Of a stretch of 64,000 nt of DNA, positions 20,945 to 31,757 are shown one piece after another. Source of the DNA: Fusarium oxysporum f. sp. lycopersici 4287 (Eukaryota > Ascomycota > Sordariomycetes > Hypocreales > Nectriaceae). The notes beneath the pieces are model-generated. The model ran no database searches, had not been told where the DNA came from, and saw only the letters and a list, made by a program, of their open reading frames with translations. The first letter of the stretch is position 1, and the number at the start of each line of letters is the position of its first letter. Made by a program: the position numbers and the translations under genes. The DNA is taken from NCBI RefSeq assembly GCF_000149955.1, contig NC_031000.1:2287014-2351013 (forward strand), read 5' to 3'.

Positions 20945-21768
20945 TCGGGGAAGGAATAAGCTCTGTTATCTATCCCTTCAGTGGCACTTAGTCCTGCATG
21001 TCTTATTACCCCGCCCTGTTCAGCACTCAATAAAGAACGGAGTTGATAGTTTCCAAGAATCAGACAGCACAATCCAGGGATGGCTGTGGAGGTTCGTGTA
21101 GACGCGGGTTGCTTTGTTATCTGTGGGGGTTGTAAATATGCAGCTGCTTCTCTTTTCATCCATGCCTGGCGCGGCCATGCAACCAATAATTAGATTTCAA
21201 CGACTCATAATGCGACGTCTCTGAGCCACTAGCTTGATTCGGAAGGTGTAACGCTGGACCCTGCTCTGCGACTGATTTAATATGAAGCCTTCTAGTTTAA
21301 TTATGAGTTGTAGAAGGAAAAAATATTCAATTAAAAAAAACGAATGCGCTCCTATATTATTAAGTATCTAAGGATCTGATGAAGCTACAAAAGACAAGAG
21401 ATATTGGTTGTGTCGCTGAAAACTTAAGCTGCAATTGCCTACTGGATTTGCGTATGTGACGCGTGCTCAGACCGTCTCTCAAAATGGGACAAATAACTCG
21501 CCACAGTATGGATTACATGGGAATAAACCGGAGATAGACAGGCACTTGAGAAGTGAACAGGGGTACACGACAATTAGGAATAGAAGAGTAGGGAAGAGGT
21601 CCATTACGACTAAGCATAGAAAAGTATATAAGATAGGATAAAGTGGAGGAGATTGAGTAGATGTTGTACGAAGACGATAGATATGTCAGGTTCAGCAAAC
21701 GATGGTAAAATGCTGTTGTTTGGGTCTGGAGTGATCAAGTTGTTGAACTTGACAAGGGTTAGCCGACG
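20945..21768. other. Intergenic stretch without a recognisable gene
   Basis: No motif-bearing ORF seen. The only structure I can support nearby is the palindrome module that begins at 21769. Confidence 0.45.
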
Positions 21769-21908
21769 GAAACGCGTCGCGTTTCGTGTTTTAGGTTTTT
21801 AATTTCCATTAGTGCGGCATAAGAAACGCACTGCGTTTCCATCGAAAGAAATATGGGTCGGAGATTTTGGACGATGATTGGTCAAAAACAGGAAACGCAG
21901 TGCGTTTC
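21769..21908. promoter_or_regulatory. Triple-palindrome module B, no gene attached
   Basis: Three 17-bp palindromes with 7-bp arms and 3-bp centres: GAAACGCGTCGCGTTTC (21769-21785), GAAACGCACTGCGTTTC (21823-21839) and GAAACGCAGTGCGTTTC (21892-21908). The second and third are each other's reverse complement. ATTGG lies at 21877-21881, 15 bp before the third palindrome, exactly as in module A, and the second-to-third spacing is 69 bp in both. Text following the third palindrome (ATGCTTGAGTAGGTG here, ATGCTTGATTAGGGGTG in A) is also similar, so the two modules are homologous. No OrsD-like ORF is seen on either side. Confidence 0.6.
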
Positions 21909-22414
21909 TGATAATAATGCTTGAGTAGGTGAAGCGGGATCAGGCCCGGGCATCCAGAATAAGCTTTTGCAAATGCTTAGGATGCAGACGAGGCACACGG
22001 AATTAACCAGATACGGCATCAAACATGAATGGTGGTCGCAGCAGCCCAGAAAGCCGTGGAGGTTATTGATCATCTGCAGACATCTATTTGGGTCTATGAC
22101 GCGGAGTATAGGCTACTCTTGCACTGATCACCGCTTCCCCACCACTCACAGCTAACCCTGGTCCGTCCCCGCTCCATTGTCACCATGCCATTCCTGACCT
22201 CGGCTCTTTCCCACCGTTACCCGCTTTGACCCTTATTCCTGAATCCAGGGCTTGCGAGGTTTAAGAGCCACAATGCAGCTTGTTTTGCTAGGGGGTGGCG
22301 CAGTGGAGCGAATCCTTCTGTCTCTTTGTTGCTTCTCTTGGTAATTGGTAGGTTTCAATATCATTCATATTGGATGTCGTGCTTCAGAATACCACAGGTC
22401 GCATCCTAGGTGTA
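21909..22414. other. Intergenic stretch without a recognisable gene
   Basis: Sequence continuing from module B to the pogo-type relic; no ORF with a recognisable motif. Confidence 0.4.
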
Positions 22415-23646
22415 ACGTCGGATGGGGGGAAACCGGCCACCCCCGGAAACCGGCCACCTTACACTAACAGATAATAAAAATAAAGGATTTAATAGCTTCC
22501 TCTATATAGCTTTAAATAAGAATTATAGTGTCACGGGCTGGGCTCGGTAGGGCAGGTGAACGGGGAACGCTTCAGGCAGAATACGGTCTATTGCTACGGA
22601 TAGGCACTGCAGGCAGGTCAGGCTCTATTAACAAGACGTAGCTCGAGGAGCTACGTTCAGGAACTATCTGGTCGGTAAACAAAGTCTCTGCGATAACGTA
22701 TCGCCACGTGATCCGGATCTACCTTGTTAGTGGTCTAGGGTAGGCCAGTCTGGTCGAGCTGTGACATATAGATAATTTTTATATACTACTAATATAATAC
22801 TATATAAAAGTAATTTTATTTTTTATATATAATATATAGTTATTATATAATATAAGTTTAAATAGAGTTTAAAAGTTAAGAGATAAGAAATGTTTTAAAT
22901 TAAATATTAAATCTAATAAAAATAATATAAGCTTAAAAAGATAAGATCTGAGCTTTTTATTACTTATATTAAGTATAGAAAAATACTATAAAATTATATA
23001 ATTTCTTTAAATAATAATAATAAACTTTTAAAATAAATCTTAAGAAAATTTATATAAAAATATAAATTATTTTAAAATTTAATTATAAATTAAATAAAAT
23101 AGCTATTTAAATACTTTAACTTATATAAACTGGCTTATAAGCTAAAGTAATATAATATATTTTAATATTTATTTTATTAAGCTATTTTAATACTTATAAT
23201 AATAAGTAAGTTTATTATTAATAATAAAACTTAAATTATTAAATATATATTAAATATTAAGTAATATATATTATATATTCTCTTAATAAAAAGCTTTAAA
23301 CTCTTAGTAATTTTAATTTTAAAACTAGAATTTTATAACTATTTTAATAGACTTTATATAAAGGTTTTAAATTAGTTAAGGTTTTCTTAGTAAATACTAG
23401 TAATTCCTTAACATTTTTTACCTTATATATTAAAATAGCTATATTTTCCTATATAAGCTTAATATAATTATATAGTATTTTTTTTATATTATATAAGCTA
23501 TTTAACTATATAAATAAAACTAGAAAAAAATTATATTAGTAATCTATAATATCTTATTAATATTTAAAAATGTTATATTTTCTTAGCTTATAGTAGAGGA
23601 AAAGTGGCCGGTTTCTGGGGGTGGCCGGTTTCCGGGTGACCGACGT
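22415..23646. mobile_element. AT-rich, RIP-decayed pogo-type element, 1232 bp including a nested solo LTR
   Basis: The ends are inverse: ACGTCGG... at the left and ...CCGACGT at the right, flanked by TA (22413-22414 and 23647-23648). Inside each end a GGAAACCGGCCACC-type motif is present twice, the same doubled-motif architecture as the other pogo-type elements. The interior (about 22767-23600) is almost entirely A and T, with no usable ORF, as expected after heavy RIP. The transposase, if there ever was one, cannot be recognised. A solo LTR lies at 22529-22766. Confidence 0.82.
22529..22766. mobile_element. Solo LTR (238 bp) nested in the AT-rich element
   Basis: The segment starts TGTCAC and ends GTGACA (inverse termini, TG..CA) and is flanked by a perfect 5-bp direct repeat TATAG (22524-22528 and 22767-22771). 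Its composition is ordinary (GC-rich relative to the surroundings), so it landed after, or escaped, the RIP that stripped the host element. Only one LTR is present, consistent with LTR-LTR recombination that removed the internal part. Confidence 0.8.
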
Positions 23647-23648
23647 TA

Positions 23649-25205
23649 GGATACAAGGTTGCTGCTGGTGCTGAAGCCCCCTGCCCTCCGCTAGCCCCAA
23701 TTTACTGATGCCTGAACCTCAGACCCCAACGTTTCAAGCGATATCGTGCAGCGTCGGGTTGAAGGCAGAGGTTTGATAGACAGCTACCCTACTGTTCGAC
23801 GTAACTCTGATCTGCCATGATCAAATGGTAAGTAATATCCATAGATAACCTCATCCACGGCCGTTGGTCTTACAGTCAATGAGGCCATGGAGCATCTACA
23901 ACCCCTTTCCGTACGTACTCTGGCGCCGATGCTGCCGCCCGGGTAAGCCCAACAGCATCTCACTATCAAGATCCCTCATACGAGCTAAGATGGCGTCATG
24001 GCTAAACACAGCGATGGGTGACTGCCAAAACTGCCGTGCTACTGAATGAGACCTAACACCGTATTGTGATGGTGGTAGAAGCCCTAATCTGGACTAGAGT
24101 TTAGGACGGAGGGGAGGGGAGACTGGTGAAACCTAACGCCCGTACATTCTCTTTGGTCCCGTCCCCACCCAATTTTTTCCCAGCGACCATTCGGTCTTGT
24201 TTCGAGGGCCTGGAGTCTGGAGGCTAAAAACGAAGACCAAACGTCAAATCCTTCACAACCATCCCAGGTCTACAGTATTTGATAAATACTGCTTCTCCAA
24301 TGTCTCGAGAAATATGACATATCAATTATAGCAAATCCGGGTAGTCATGGTTAAAGATGCGTCGCTCACCGACTCTATTTGACTGTCGTCACAGAGCTCA
24401 ATCATTAAGCCATCCCCACTTTTGCGCACAAACATTATGGCAGCTGGATAGCCATGTTCGCTGGGACTGGCACGAATTTCGTAAGCGCTGGCTTCCTAAA
24501 ATGTAGCCCCGGGCCCCTCAGCCGCATCCCTAATGGCTCAGAAATACTCAACCAATAAGGTTGATTCGCCTGTGAGAAGGTTATTTTTTTTGCGGAATGA
24601 CCGTTGCGGCCCGTGCCTCAGTCTAAGCGCGCCCGCCACTCATAGGTATTTCAGAGTGAAAAATCACAGAAATAGTACAGTAAAGCAAAGACGTTTAGAC
24701 TATGCCACTAAGGATCTTGGATATGCCCTCGATAAGCCAGGAATAACCAAATCGCGACATTATAGACCTAGTTGAAGGTATCGGGCTCGCATAGTAGGCA
24801 TAATGCGGTATCGGCTGCGCAGTAATGGATGAATTTAGCATGTAAGCCTCTTGAGCCACTTACCTGTTGCTAACCAAGTATGAGCCAGGATGCATTGGAC
24901 TTTCCACATGCACGATTTGGTCACCAAGGTGTCACTCATACCGCTTTCCAACGAATAGCAGCTGGCTTTGCTTTTGAGGTAGGATTTGGATTAGGAGACG
25001 AAGACACAGAACCACAAGATGCGCGCTGAATCCAACCAGCAAGAGGACTCAATACAAATATGCAATGTCTGCCTCAGTCCTTTGCGGCTGTTCAGATAAC
25101 CTTTGCTCTATCACGGTAGCTGATCATCCTCACTGAGATTCGTCACCTTCTTGATCAGACCGGACAAAAGAGACATCTTGATCCTTTCCAATCTTTGAAG
25201 CCAAT
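23649..25205. other. Intergenic stretch without a recognisable gene
   Basis: Several short ORFs (for example 24533-24775) lack recognisable motifs. The last 200 bp probably hold the promoter of the gene starting at 25206. Confidence 0.45.
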
Positions 25206-26879
25206 ATGAAGGTCTCTAGTGGGGTGCATGCTTGCCTCCTTGGCGTTCTTACCCAGCATGTTGCGCAATCATGGGCGCTACTAGGAGAGGCGAAAGCAAT
25301 GGTTGAAGACTCTATGGAGTGGATGGACAAGTTCTACGACCCGAAGATCTCACAGCTATATGACCTCGAATCTAAGGCGGCAATGAACCACGAGACACTA
25401 GCCTCTACATGGTATGCGGTCGGACTTCTTGCACGGAACGGCGACGGTGACGCCTCAAGGGCTGAGGATGTCATAAGATACGTCATCAAGGACCAGCATG
25501 ACAACCCCAAAGACTTGTGGTATGGCGACTATACGCGAGAGCCGGAGGAGCCAACTGTTGGAACACCATGGTACCCTGCCCGCATGTACGGATCGTGGGA
25601 CCCGAACTGGCGAGGCTTCGTCGGTCTCAGCTTCATCACGATATACGAAGAGTTCGGTGACCTGTTGTCTGACGATTTGAAGGGGCTTATACTGGAAAGT
25701 CTACGTAACTGCAGCATTGGCGGCTCATACCGCGAGGGTGGTGTGAACGGAGATAACCTCTATCCATCTTACAGTAACACTGCAATCATGCGTGCAATCG
25801 AGACAAGCTGGACCGGTCGCCAAATAGGCGATGACAATATGACACAGGCTGGAGAGGATTATGCGAAGAAGATTATTGACCTCTTTGACTTGCATGATAC
25901 GCTTTCTGAATTCAACTCAGCGACTTACACCGGCATTTCACTCTTTGGTCTTACACTATGGTGTAAGTATGGCCATGGGGATAGTATTCTCTCCCAAAGA
26001 GGTCCAGATCTCCTGCGCGGTGTCTGGAATTACACATCGCAACTGTGGAATCCGGGGATGCGGAACCTCGCTGGTCCATGGGACCGTTCATACACGTTCG
26101 ACATGACCAAGTCTCTCGGCATCCTATCCCACTTTCTCGCACCCATTATCGGTAGAAAAGAGGCGGGTGTATGGCAGTACCCGGAAGTCATGAGCCATGC
26201 CCGTGACTGGGCTTGGGCGCCACTCATTGCCGTCCACTCGGAATTCCACAACTCATTGCTTTCGGAGGATCTTAAGGAGTCACTGAAGATATTTGATGGA
26301 GAGAGGACATACAAAGGGAAGGCCTACTATCCGCCCTACGACCTTGATACCCGTAATATCACGACGTGGCTCAGCGAGTCGCTGATGATCGGAGCTCAGT
26401 CGTATCGGACGCAGAGCGCAAACGGACCGTCGAATAACAAGGCCCAGTTCCATCCCGCTGTTGCACATTGGGCTTATGGAGATGATAGCATCGGATGGCT
26501 CAGCGTAAGTTAATACGGCTTCAGAATTCACTCCTGTCTTTACTGACGCAACACCCAGCTCCGTCCTACTGAGGCCCACGTCCTGATGCAAGTCTCGCCA
26601 AAGAAGCTGAAAGTGACTTATCCTGAGGGGACCAGCAGTTCTGTATTCACTTTTGTGGCCTCTCCCTCACTTGCGAAGAGGGATGTCCAGTCGTGGGCTG
26701 ACATTCAAGGCATCTCGATATCTGTCTCTGGAAATGCAAATCCCGTGCCGAAGGTCACATTCGCTGGCCGATATGGTGGTTTAGGAAGTCCAATTTACGA
26801 CTACAATTATTGGAGTTTGGTTCATACGATGCCTCCTGGATTTGAGGGCGCCCCTGAGATTATCATTGAGTTCGAATGA
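25206..26879 (+). CDS. Protein of unknown function, two exons, possibly secreted
   Basis: CDS is join(25206..26504, 26559..26879), 539 aa. The 54-nt intron starts GTAAGT, has a CTGAC branch site, ends CCCAG and is phase 0, joining GWLS to LRPTEAHV. The first 26 residues (MKVSSGVHACLLGVLTQHVAQSWALL) could be a weak signal peptide. The body is rich in helices and aromatic residues (MNHETLASTWYAVGLLARNG, DPNWRGFVGLSFITIYEEFG, NLYPSYSNTAIMRAIETSWTG, TYTGISLFGLTLWCKYGHG). This recalls alpha/alpha-toroid (six-hairpin) enzymes, followed by a short beta-rich tail. I do not recognise the family and assign no reaction. The frame is intact and codon use looks normal, so it is probably a functional gene. 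Confidence 0.75.
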
Positions 26880-27000
26880 GACGTACCCTCAGAGGGATGA
26901 AGACCAACCGGTTCATTACACTGTTCGTAGGCACAAATATCCGTATCATAGATCTGTTATTGTGCTCTTCTTGTATAGACCTGACCCCTGAATTGATATC
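26880..27000. other. 3' flank before the assembly gap
   Basis: Short unique sequence; nothing recognised. Confidence 0.4.
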
Positions 27001-27100
27001 NNNNNNNNNNNNNNNNNNNNNNNNNNNNNNNNNNNNNNNNNNNNNNNNNNNNNNNNNNNNNNNNNNNNNNNNNNNNNNNNNNNNNNNNNNNNNNNNNNNN
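27001..27100. other. Assembly gap of 100 N
   Basis: A run of exactly 100 N, the usual placeholder for a gap of unknown size. ORFs reading across it are not real. Confidence 0.99.
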
Positions 27101-28391
27101 CCAATCTGACTTTCTTTGCTTTTGGTCTCGCTTGATGGTTTCCCTTGCTTAGCAAGCCCTCCAAAGGGTTCCAAGCCGTAGGATCAGATAATTCCGGGGC
27201 CGGGAGGATCTGGAAATGCGTGACAAGGTAGAGAATGACAGTGCACAGCGCGCGCGAAGCAACATGACTGGCCACGCACATTCGACCACCCATTACCAAT
27301 GCGAATTGTGTCAGCGAAGTGAACTGTATCACCAGATAGCCACAGCTTTGGAATTTCAAACGTTTTGCCTGGCCTGTCTCTCTGTTGTCGTCGTCCGGAC
27401 GAGGCGGGAACCACTGTGTAACGGTCGCACCTGTCAGACATTACGTGTATTCGGTCCATTGATCCAGATTGATATATTTTCTGTCTATTACTATTTTGGT
27501 CGACTTGGAACCATTTGTTGCCTGACCTGGAAGAGAAAAATCGTTGACAGCTGATTCCAGCAATCCATGGTAGTTCAGCGGGAGGCGTTGGGGATTCCGT
27601 CGATGACCTTCCTTTGCATCTTGGATTAATCCACTGGTGCTTTTGGCACAATGAGCTTGAATCTTTGGAACCTGAGGCAGAAACGTGCCGCATATTCGAC
27701 ACTTGAGTCCATCCCGCTTTGGTGCACCAAGACAAATAATGGGTTGGATCGTCGGCGGTGGATATTGTATTTGATCGAGCTAAGACTGGTTTTGTAATAT
27801 ATGGGGGAGTATTTGAATTGTTTTTGCTAGTTTGCGTCGGCTCTCCGCGTTTATGTCATGATGCCGTGTTCGCAAGTGCGTAGCAACTTCACCAGCAACG
27901 CACCCGAACTGACACACTTGACATATAAGGATTTTATATTGAGGAAGCAGAATGAACTGTTAGATTACATCAGACGAGCCTGATTCTATGTTAGAACTCA
28001 TGGTCGTGGTACAGTAGTGATCGAAAAGTTGAAGTGCCACGGTCAAAATTCTAACTTCTCAAGAATTGCAGTCCCCCCCTTCTAAACGCTAGTTCCTCGC
28101 GCATGACGCGCCTAATCAGACAGGAAGCTTGGGGTTGAAAGGATTCAAGGCGTGGTGCTGCTGCAATTTGGCGCTATCGGAAAGTGGTAGGAAAATCCGC
28201 GACTCGCTTGTATTTACGGCCCGCTTATAAAGCAAGTTACTCCTGCACGTTTCCTGACCCGACCCCTGTCCGTCTGGTCGTGCTCCGATATTCCTCCACA
28301 GCAAGGCTTCCTGGCGCATTCCAAGCCGTCGTGTTCCCACAATCTTCCCAGCAGTTGACAGCGCAGCTCCTTTCTGGGAAGTTGAGGTCTC
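27101..28391. other. Intergenic stretch without a recognisable gene
   Basis: Overlapping ORFs on both strands at 27184-27735 have no recognisable domain. The 27429-27477 segment recurs at 29662-29711. Confidence 0.45.
27429..27477. repeat. Copy 1 of a ~50-bp direct repeat
   Basis: About 50 bp starting ACCTGTCAGACATTACG recur in the same orientation at 29662-29711 with about six transitions. The function is unknown; it may be a remnant of a dispersed element. Confidence 0.7.
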
Positions 28392-29354
28392 TTAGGCTAG
28401 TTTCCGTCGTGTAGCTTTAGCCATCTCACGAGCAATCGGAATGACGCTCTGCACTACCATATCCTACATTTGCAATTAGATATCGATTCAATATCAGAGA
28501 TAGCTCAAGTCTTACAAAAACGGACTGTGGTAACAGCCACGACAGTAGACGGAGGATTGAAGCGTCTTTGCCGGCCCAGACCACTCCGCCTGTGCCTTTT
28601 TCGACCTCACCGACTACTTTAGTCGCATACTGCTTCGCACTTATTCCATTCTCTTGCATGCGGCCATCAACAAGGCCATGAATGAAGTCCCTAATCTCAA
28701 AGTACTGGGAATAATCAGGTACATGGGCCGCATGATGTTCAGAAAAAAAAGTTGGTTTTGACCGCGGAGATAAGCAGGGTAATAGTACGAATTCCGGGAG
28801 GTTGAAGTTCGTGACGCCATGTCTCACTGGCCGAGAAAAGAGCAGCCTTGGAGCTGTTGTAAATGCCTAGGCTATTAGAAAATGGCTATAAAGAGAATCT
28901 GGCAATCACTCATGAGCGGCATAGGGGCGATTGCGTTAACAGAGGAATTGTTCACAATGCATCCTTTGGTCTTGATCAGAAGAGGGGCAAAGGCTTGAAG
29001 CATAGTCAATGGAGCCCAGAAGTTTAGTTCGAACAGCTTCTTGCTCTCCTCAATCGAAACATCCAAAGCCGGTAAAGTGTAGCCCCCGCCACTATTGTTG
29101 ACGAGAACATCGAGCCCACCACCGGTTTGGCTCTTGACGCTTTCAACAGCAGCGGCGATCGACTCCGTGGATAACACGTCTAGCTTCAGAACCGTGACAT
29201 TTGCCGCACTGGAGAGACTCGGCGGCAATTTTGATGGGTTACGTGCAGTTGCGAAGACGTGGTAACCTTTGGCGTGAAACGCATCGGCCAATGCTCCGCC
29301 AATACCACCAGCAGAGCAGCCGGTGATTAGGACAGACTTTCGTAGAGAATTCAT
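28392..29354 (-). CDS. Short-chain dehydrogenase/reductase (AYR1-like), with one-base frameshift
   Basis: Three exons on the minus strand: 29354..28910, 28866..28516 and 28463..28392, about 288 aa if the frame is continuous. Introns are 28867-28909 (43 nt, TTCTAAT branch) and 28464-28515 (52 nt, GTAAGA..TGTAG). The Rossmann motif TGCSAGGIG, NNSG, NSSV and catalytic YNSSK are all visible; GYHVFATARNPSKL resembles NADPH-dependent 1-acyldihydroxyacetone-phosphate reductase (AYR1)-like proteins of lipid metabolism. The A8 run at 28743-28750 puts exon 2 out of frame after VKTNFF; with seven bases it would read on as SEHHAAHVPDY to a natural end MAKATRRKLA. This is either a pseudogene or a homopolymer assembly error. 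Confidence 0.78.
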
Positions 29355-29925
29355 TGAAAAGGATTAAGTTATTAAGTCTCTGCAAGATAAATAGGTCAGG
29401 ACTGTCAAGTCTCAGATACCATGATATGAAACGAATTCCTGAGCACTTTTATAGAAAGTTTATGGCGAACGCTGACAGGGGGCCCAACATCCGAAATCTG
29501 CGCCGAATCCGTGATAGTGACGCAAATACCGGCCGCTATACTCGAAACGGCAAACAAAAAGTTGTCTTGGCACCCTGATTAACCCCACATTATGGGATTT
29601 GTCTGGGATTTGTCATCCGTTGTCGTTGTGTCAGGGTATATATGCTCCGCCTTAAACCTTTACCTGTCAGGCATTACGTATATTCGGTCCACTGATTCAG
29701 ATTGGTGTATTCAGGTTGTGCTGTTTTAAATCTACCCCTGAACTCTCTACTATTTACGTGCGAAATCTTAAAAGATCCCTGTTTGCACGTGAGACCCCAG
29801 CGTATGCCTTCTGTTCAACATTACCACGTTAGGCAAACAAAAGGGACGTGCCAAGACTTTCAATATGACAGGATCTGAATCCATCCGTCGATGCAGTCAC
29901 GAGGAAGCTCATCAGAAGCCATGTC
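29355..29925. other. Intergenic stretch with ~50-bp repeat copy
   Basis: Between the divergent SDR gene and the regulator relic. It holds the second copy of the ~50-bp repeat; otherwise no gene is seen. Confidence 0.45.
29662..29711. repeat. Copy 2 of a ~50-bp direct repeat
   Basis: Same orientation as 27429-27477, with a few transitions. It lies upstream of the SDR start on the other strand. Confidence 0.7.
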
Positions 29926-31171
29926 ATGCGAGGGAAGAAGAAAAAAGTTCGCCCAGACAAGGGTCAGCCAACGATCGGCAGGAGGGAAAGGACAATGGCT
30001 GTTTACACTCAGACAGCACGAATTAAGCTGGAAGAAGTGGGCAGCTTGTATACTTCACTAATACCTAGCCGTGTCGGCTCGGATTTGTCTTTTGCCGAGT
30101 TTGCTGCTGATATAGAGCTGCTGATGCTTTTAAACATAGCTAAAGGTTCGTAACTCAGGTTTCCAAGAATCCTCCGCCTTACTGACATGAACTAAGTTAC
30201 ACCATTCGCAAGAAAGGTTATCTTCCCTCTAAAGGTGGCGATTGGCCTTCAGGAAGAGAACAATGAGGGACATTACCCCATTGCACGAGACGCTGTTGGT
30301 CTTCACATAACGGCGTTCGCAGTGGAAAGCTTCATCGACAGGGTTCTTCGCCATCTGGAGAGTATCATCAATTTAGCGGCGTTGCTTCATTTCCAGAAAG
30401 GCCTGGCACTTCTGAAGTAAAGGCTTCTAGGGGAAGATGAAGAACTAAAAGTTTCCGACTCTACAATCAGTGTGGTCTTGAAGCTTGCTGAAGCTGCACA
30501 TTTCGATGGGGATTATCAGACATCAAAGCAGCATATGCAAGGCCTTCATAAAATGGTGGACCTGAGAGGAGGTATATATGTGTTCAGGGGCAAAGCCCTT
30601 GAAGTAGGGATGTTGAGGTAAACTATACCAACAACTTATAGCCATCGGCTAAATACTGATCCTTCATAGGTGCGATCTTAGCATCGCGACGCACAATGGG
30701 TCGAGCTATGTGTTCTTCAGTCAGCCTTCACAGCCGGTTCCGGATTATCCCCATAATCTACTGCGAGCTTGGGACGACAAGATGTGTTCCCAAGGGTACA
30801 TTGAGATTTCTGAAAGCTTGGACAGCAGTTTGGCGACACTTTGGCGAGTTATGAGAAGATTTTGTGTGCTAGTGAATATTGGGACGCAGACTCAGCAGTT
30901 AATACGCCCGCAGACTATCCATGAAACGATGACTGCGGTAATGTATCGCCTGCTGCGCATGGACTTCACTGCCGGCTCGATCAATGAAGCTATACGACAT
31001 GGGCTATTGGCCTTTTCTTACCATGTGTTCCTGCAGTGGCAAGATATCAAACTCCCTTACCATTGCTTTCCTACTATCTACAAAAACTGCGTACTCGGCC
31101 TCGAGCTTGTCGATGGGATATCTTCTCAGCTGATGATTTGGCTCTTAATGACTGGAGCTCTTCAGGGTTGA
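29926..31171 (+). pseudogene. Decayed fungal regulator with DUF3468 (Fungal_trans_2) domain
   Basis: Pieces of one protein lie in order: IPSRVGSDLSFAEFAADIELL (29926-30150), ESIINLAALLHFQKGLALLK (to 30420), RLLGEDEELKVSDSTISVVLKLAEAAHFDGDYQTSKQHMQGLHKMVDLRGGIYVF, then a likely intron (about 30618-30669, GTAAAC..CATAG), then CDLSIATHN...LMIWLLMTGAL to 31171. The middle matches the domain that follows the Zn2Cys6 cluster in many fungal regulators. An in-frame TAA at 30418-30420, no recognisable zinc cluster upstream and an abrupt end just where a GTGGATT-rich repeat block starts show that it is broken at both ends. Confidence 0.65.
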
Positions 31172-31173
31172 AA

Positions 31174-31316
31174 GCCACTCCACCCAATCCACGTAGTGGA
31201 TCCACTCGTGGATTCCACTGTCCACTCCACTAGCAAAACCCCAGTGGATTGACTAATCCACCGAATCCACTCGGCGATGTCGTGGATGGATTGGGTGGAT
31301 TTGGGTGGATTAGAAG
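31174..31316. repeat. Block of TCCAC/GTGGA inverted and direct repeats
   Basis: The left half is full of TCCAC motifs (CCACTCCACCCAATCCAC, the palindrome GTGGATCCAC); the right half has direct GTGGATT repeats (GATTGGGTGGATTTGGGTGG). The two halves are roughly inverse to each other, as in subterminal repeats of hAT-type elements or a small MITE. It directly replaces the end of the regulator relic. No clear target duplication is found. Confidence 0.5.
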
Positions 31317-31499
31317 TGGGGGTAGTTAAGGGGCCAAAAGGGCCCAGCCGAGAGCTAATGTCGCAGGGTAGGCATTAGTAATCTAGCTATACGCTTTAAG
31401 TAACTCTGCGGGATGGAATACCCCGCATAAGAGATAACTTAAGACATCAATCAACACATTTTGCTGCTGCTCATGATATTCACTCTAATCCTTTAAGCA

Positions 31500-31745
31500 C
31501 GCTCAGTGCGACAGCTAACCCCAAGCTTAACCCCAAGGTCAACCCCAAGGTCAACTTAACCCCAGATCATCAGGTTTAAAAATGAAACAACCAGGATTAA
31601 CATCACAGCTAGCAACGACAAAAAGCAAACAGGTTAGAATTAGAGTTCACACTACTAACAACAGTTTACTCATTTATTTATTTATTTATCTATTTATCTA
31701 TCTAGCTATTAATTTATTTATCTATGTCCCTCAATCTATCAGTCA
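31500..31745. repeat. Short tandem repeats upstream of the OrsD-type ORF
   Basis: At about 31513-31565 the unit AACCCCAAGGTC/AAGCTT repeats about four times. At about 31670-31740 runs of TTTA, TCTA and then TCAA tetranucleotides form a microsatellite ending just before the ATG at 31758. The remainder of 31317-31757 has no gene. Confidence 0.6.
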
Positions 31746-31757
31746 ATCGATCAATCA

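Noticed and set aside
22767..23600. AT-rich island considered as a centromere/origin-like region
   Set aside because: It is bounded by inverse pogo-type ends and TA duplications, so RIP of a transposon explains it.
27184..27735. Overlapping ORFs of 112-183 aa on both strands
   Set aside because: No recognisable domain, no consistent splice model, mutual overlap.
31670..31740. TTTA/TCTA/TCAA runs considered as a minisatellite-encoded leader
   Set aside because: They look like an ordinary microsatellite in the 5' region; nothing shows a function.
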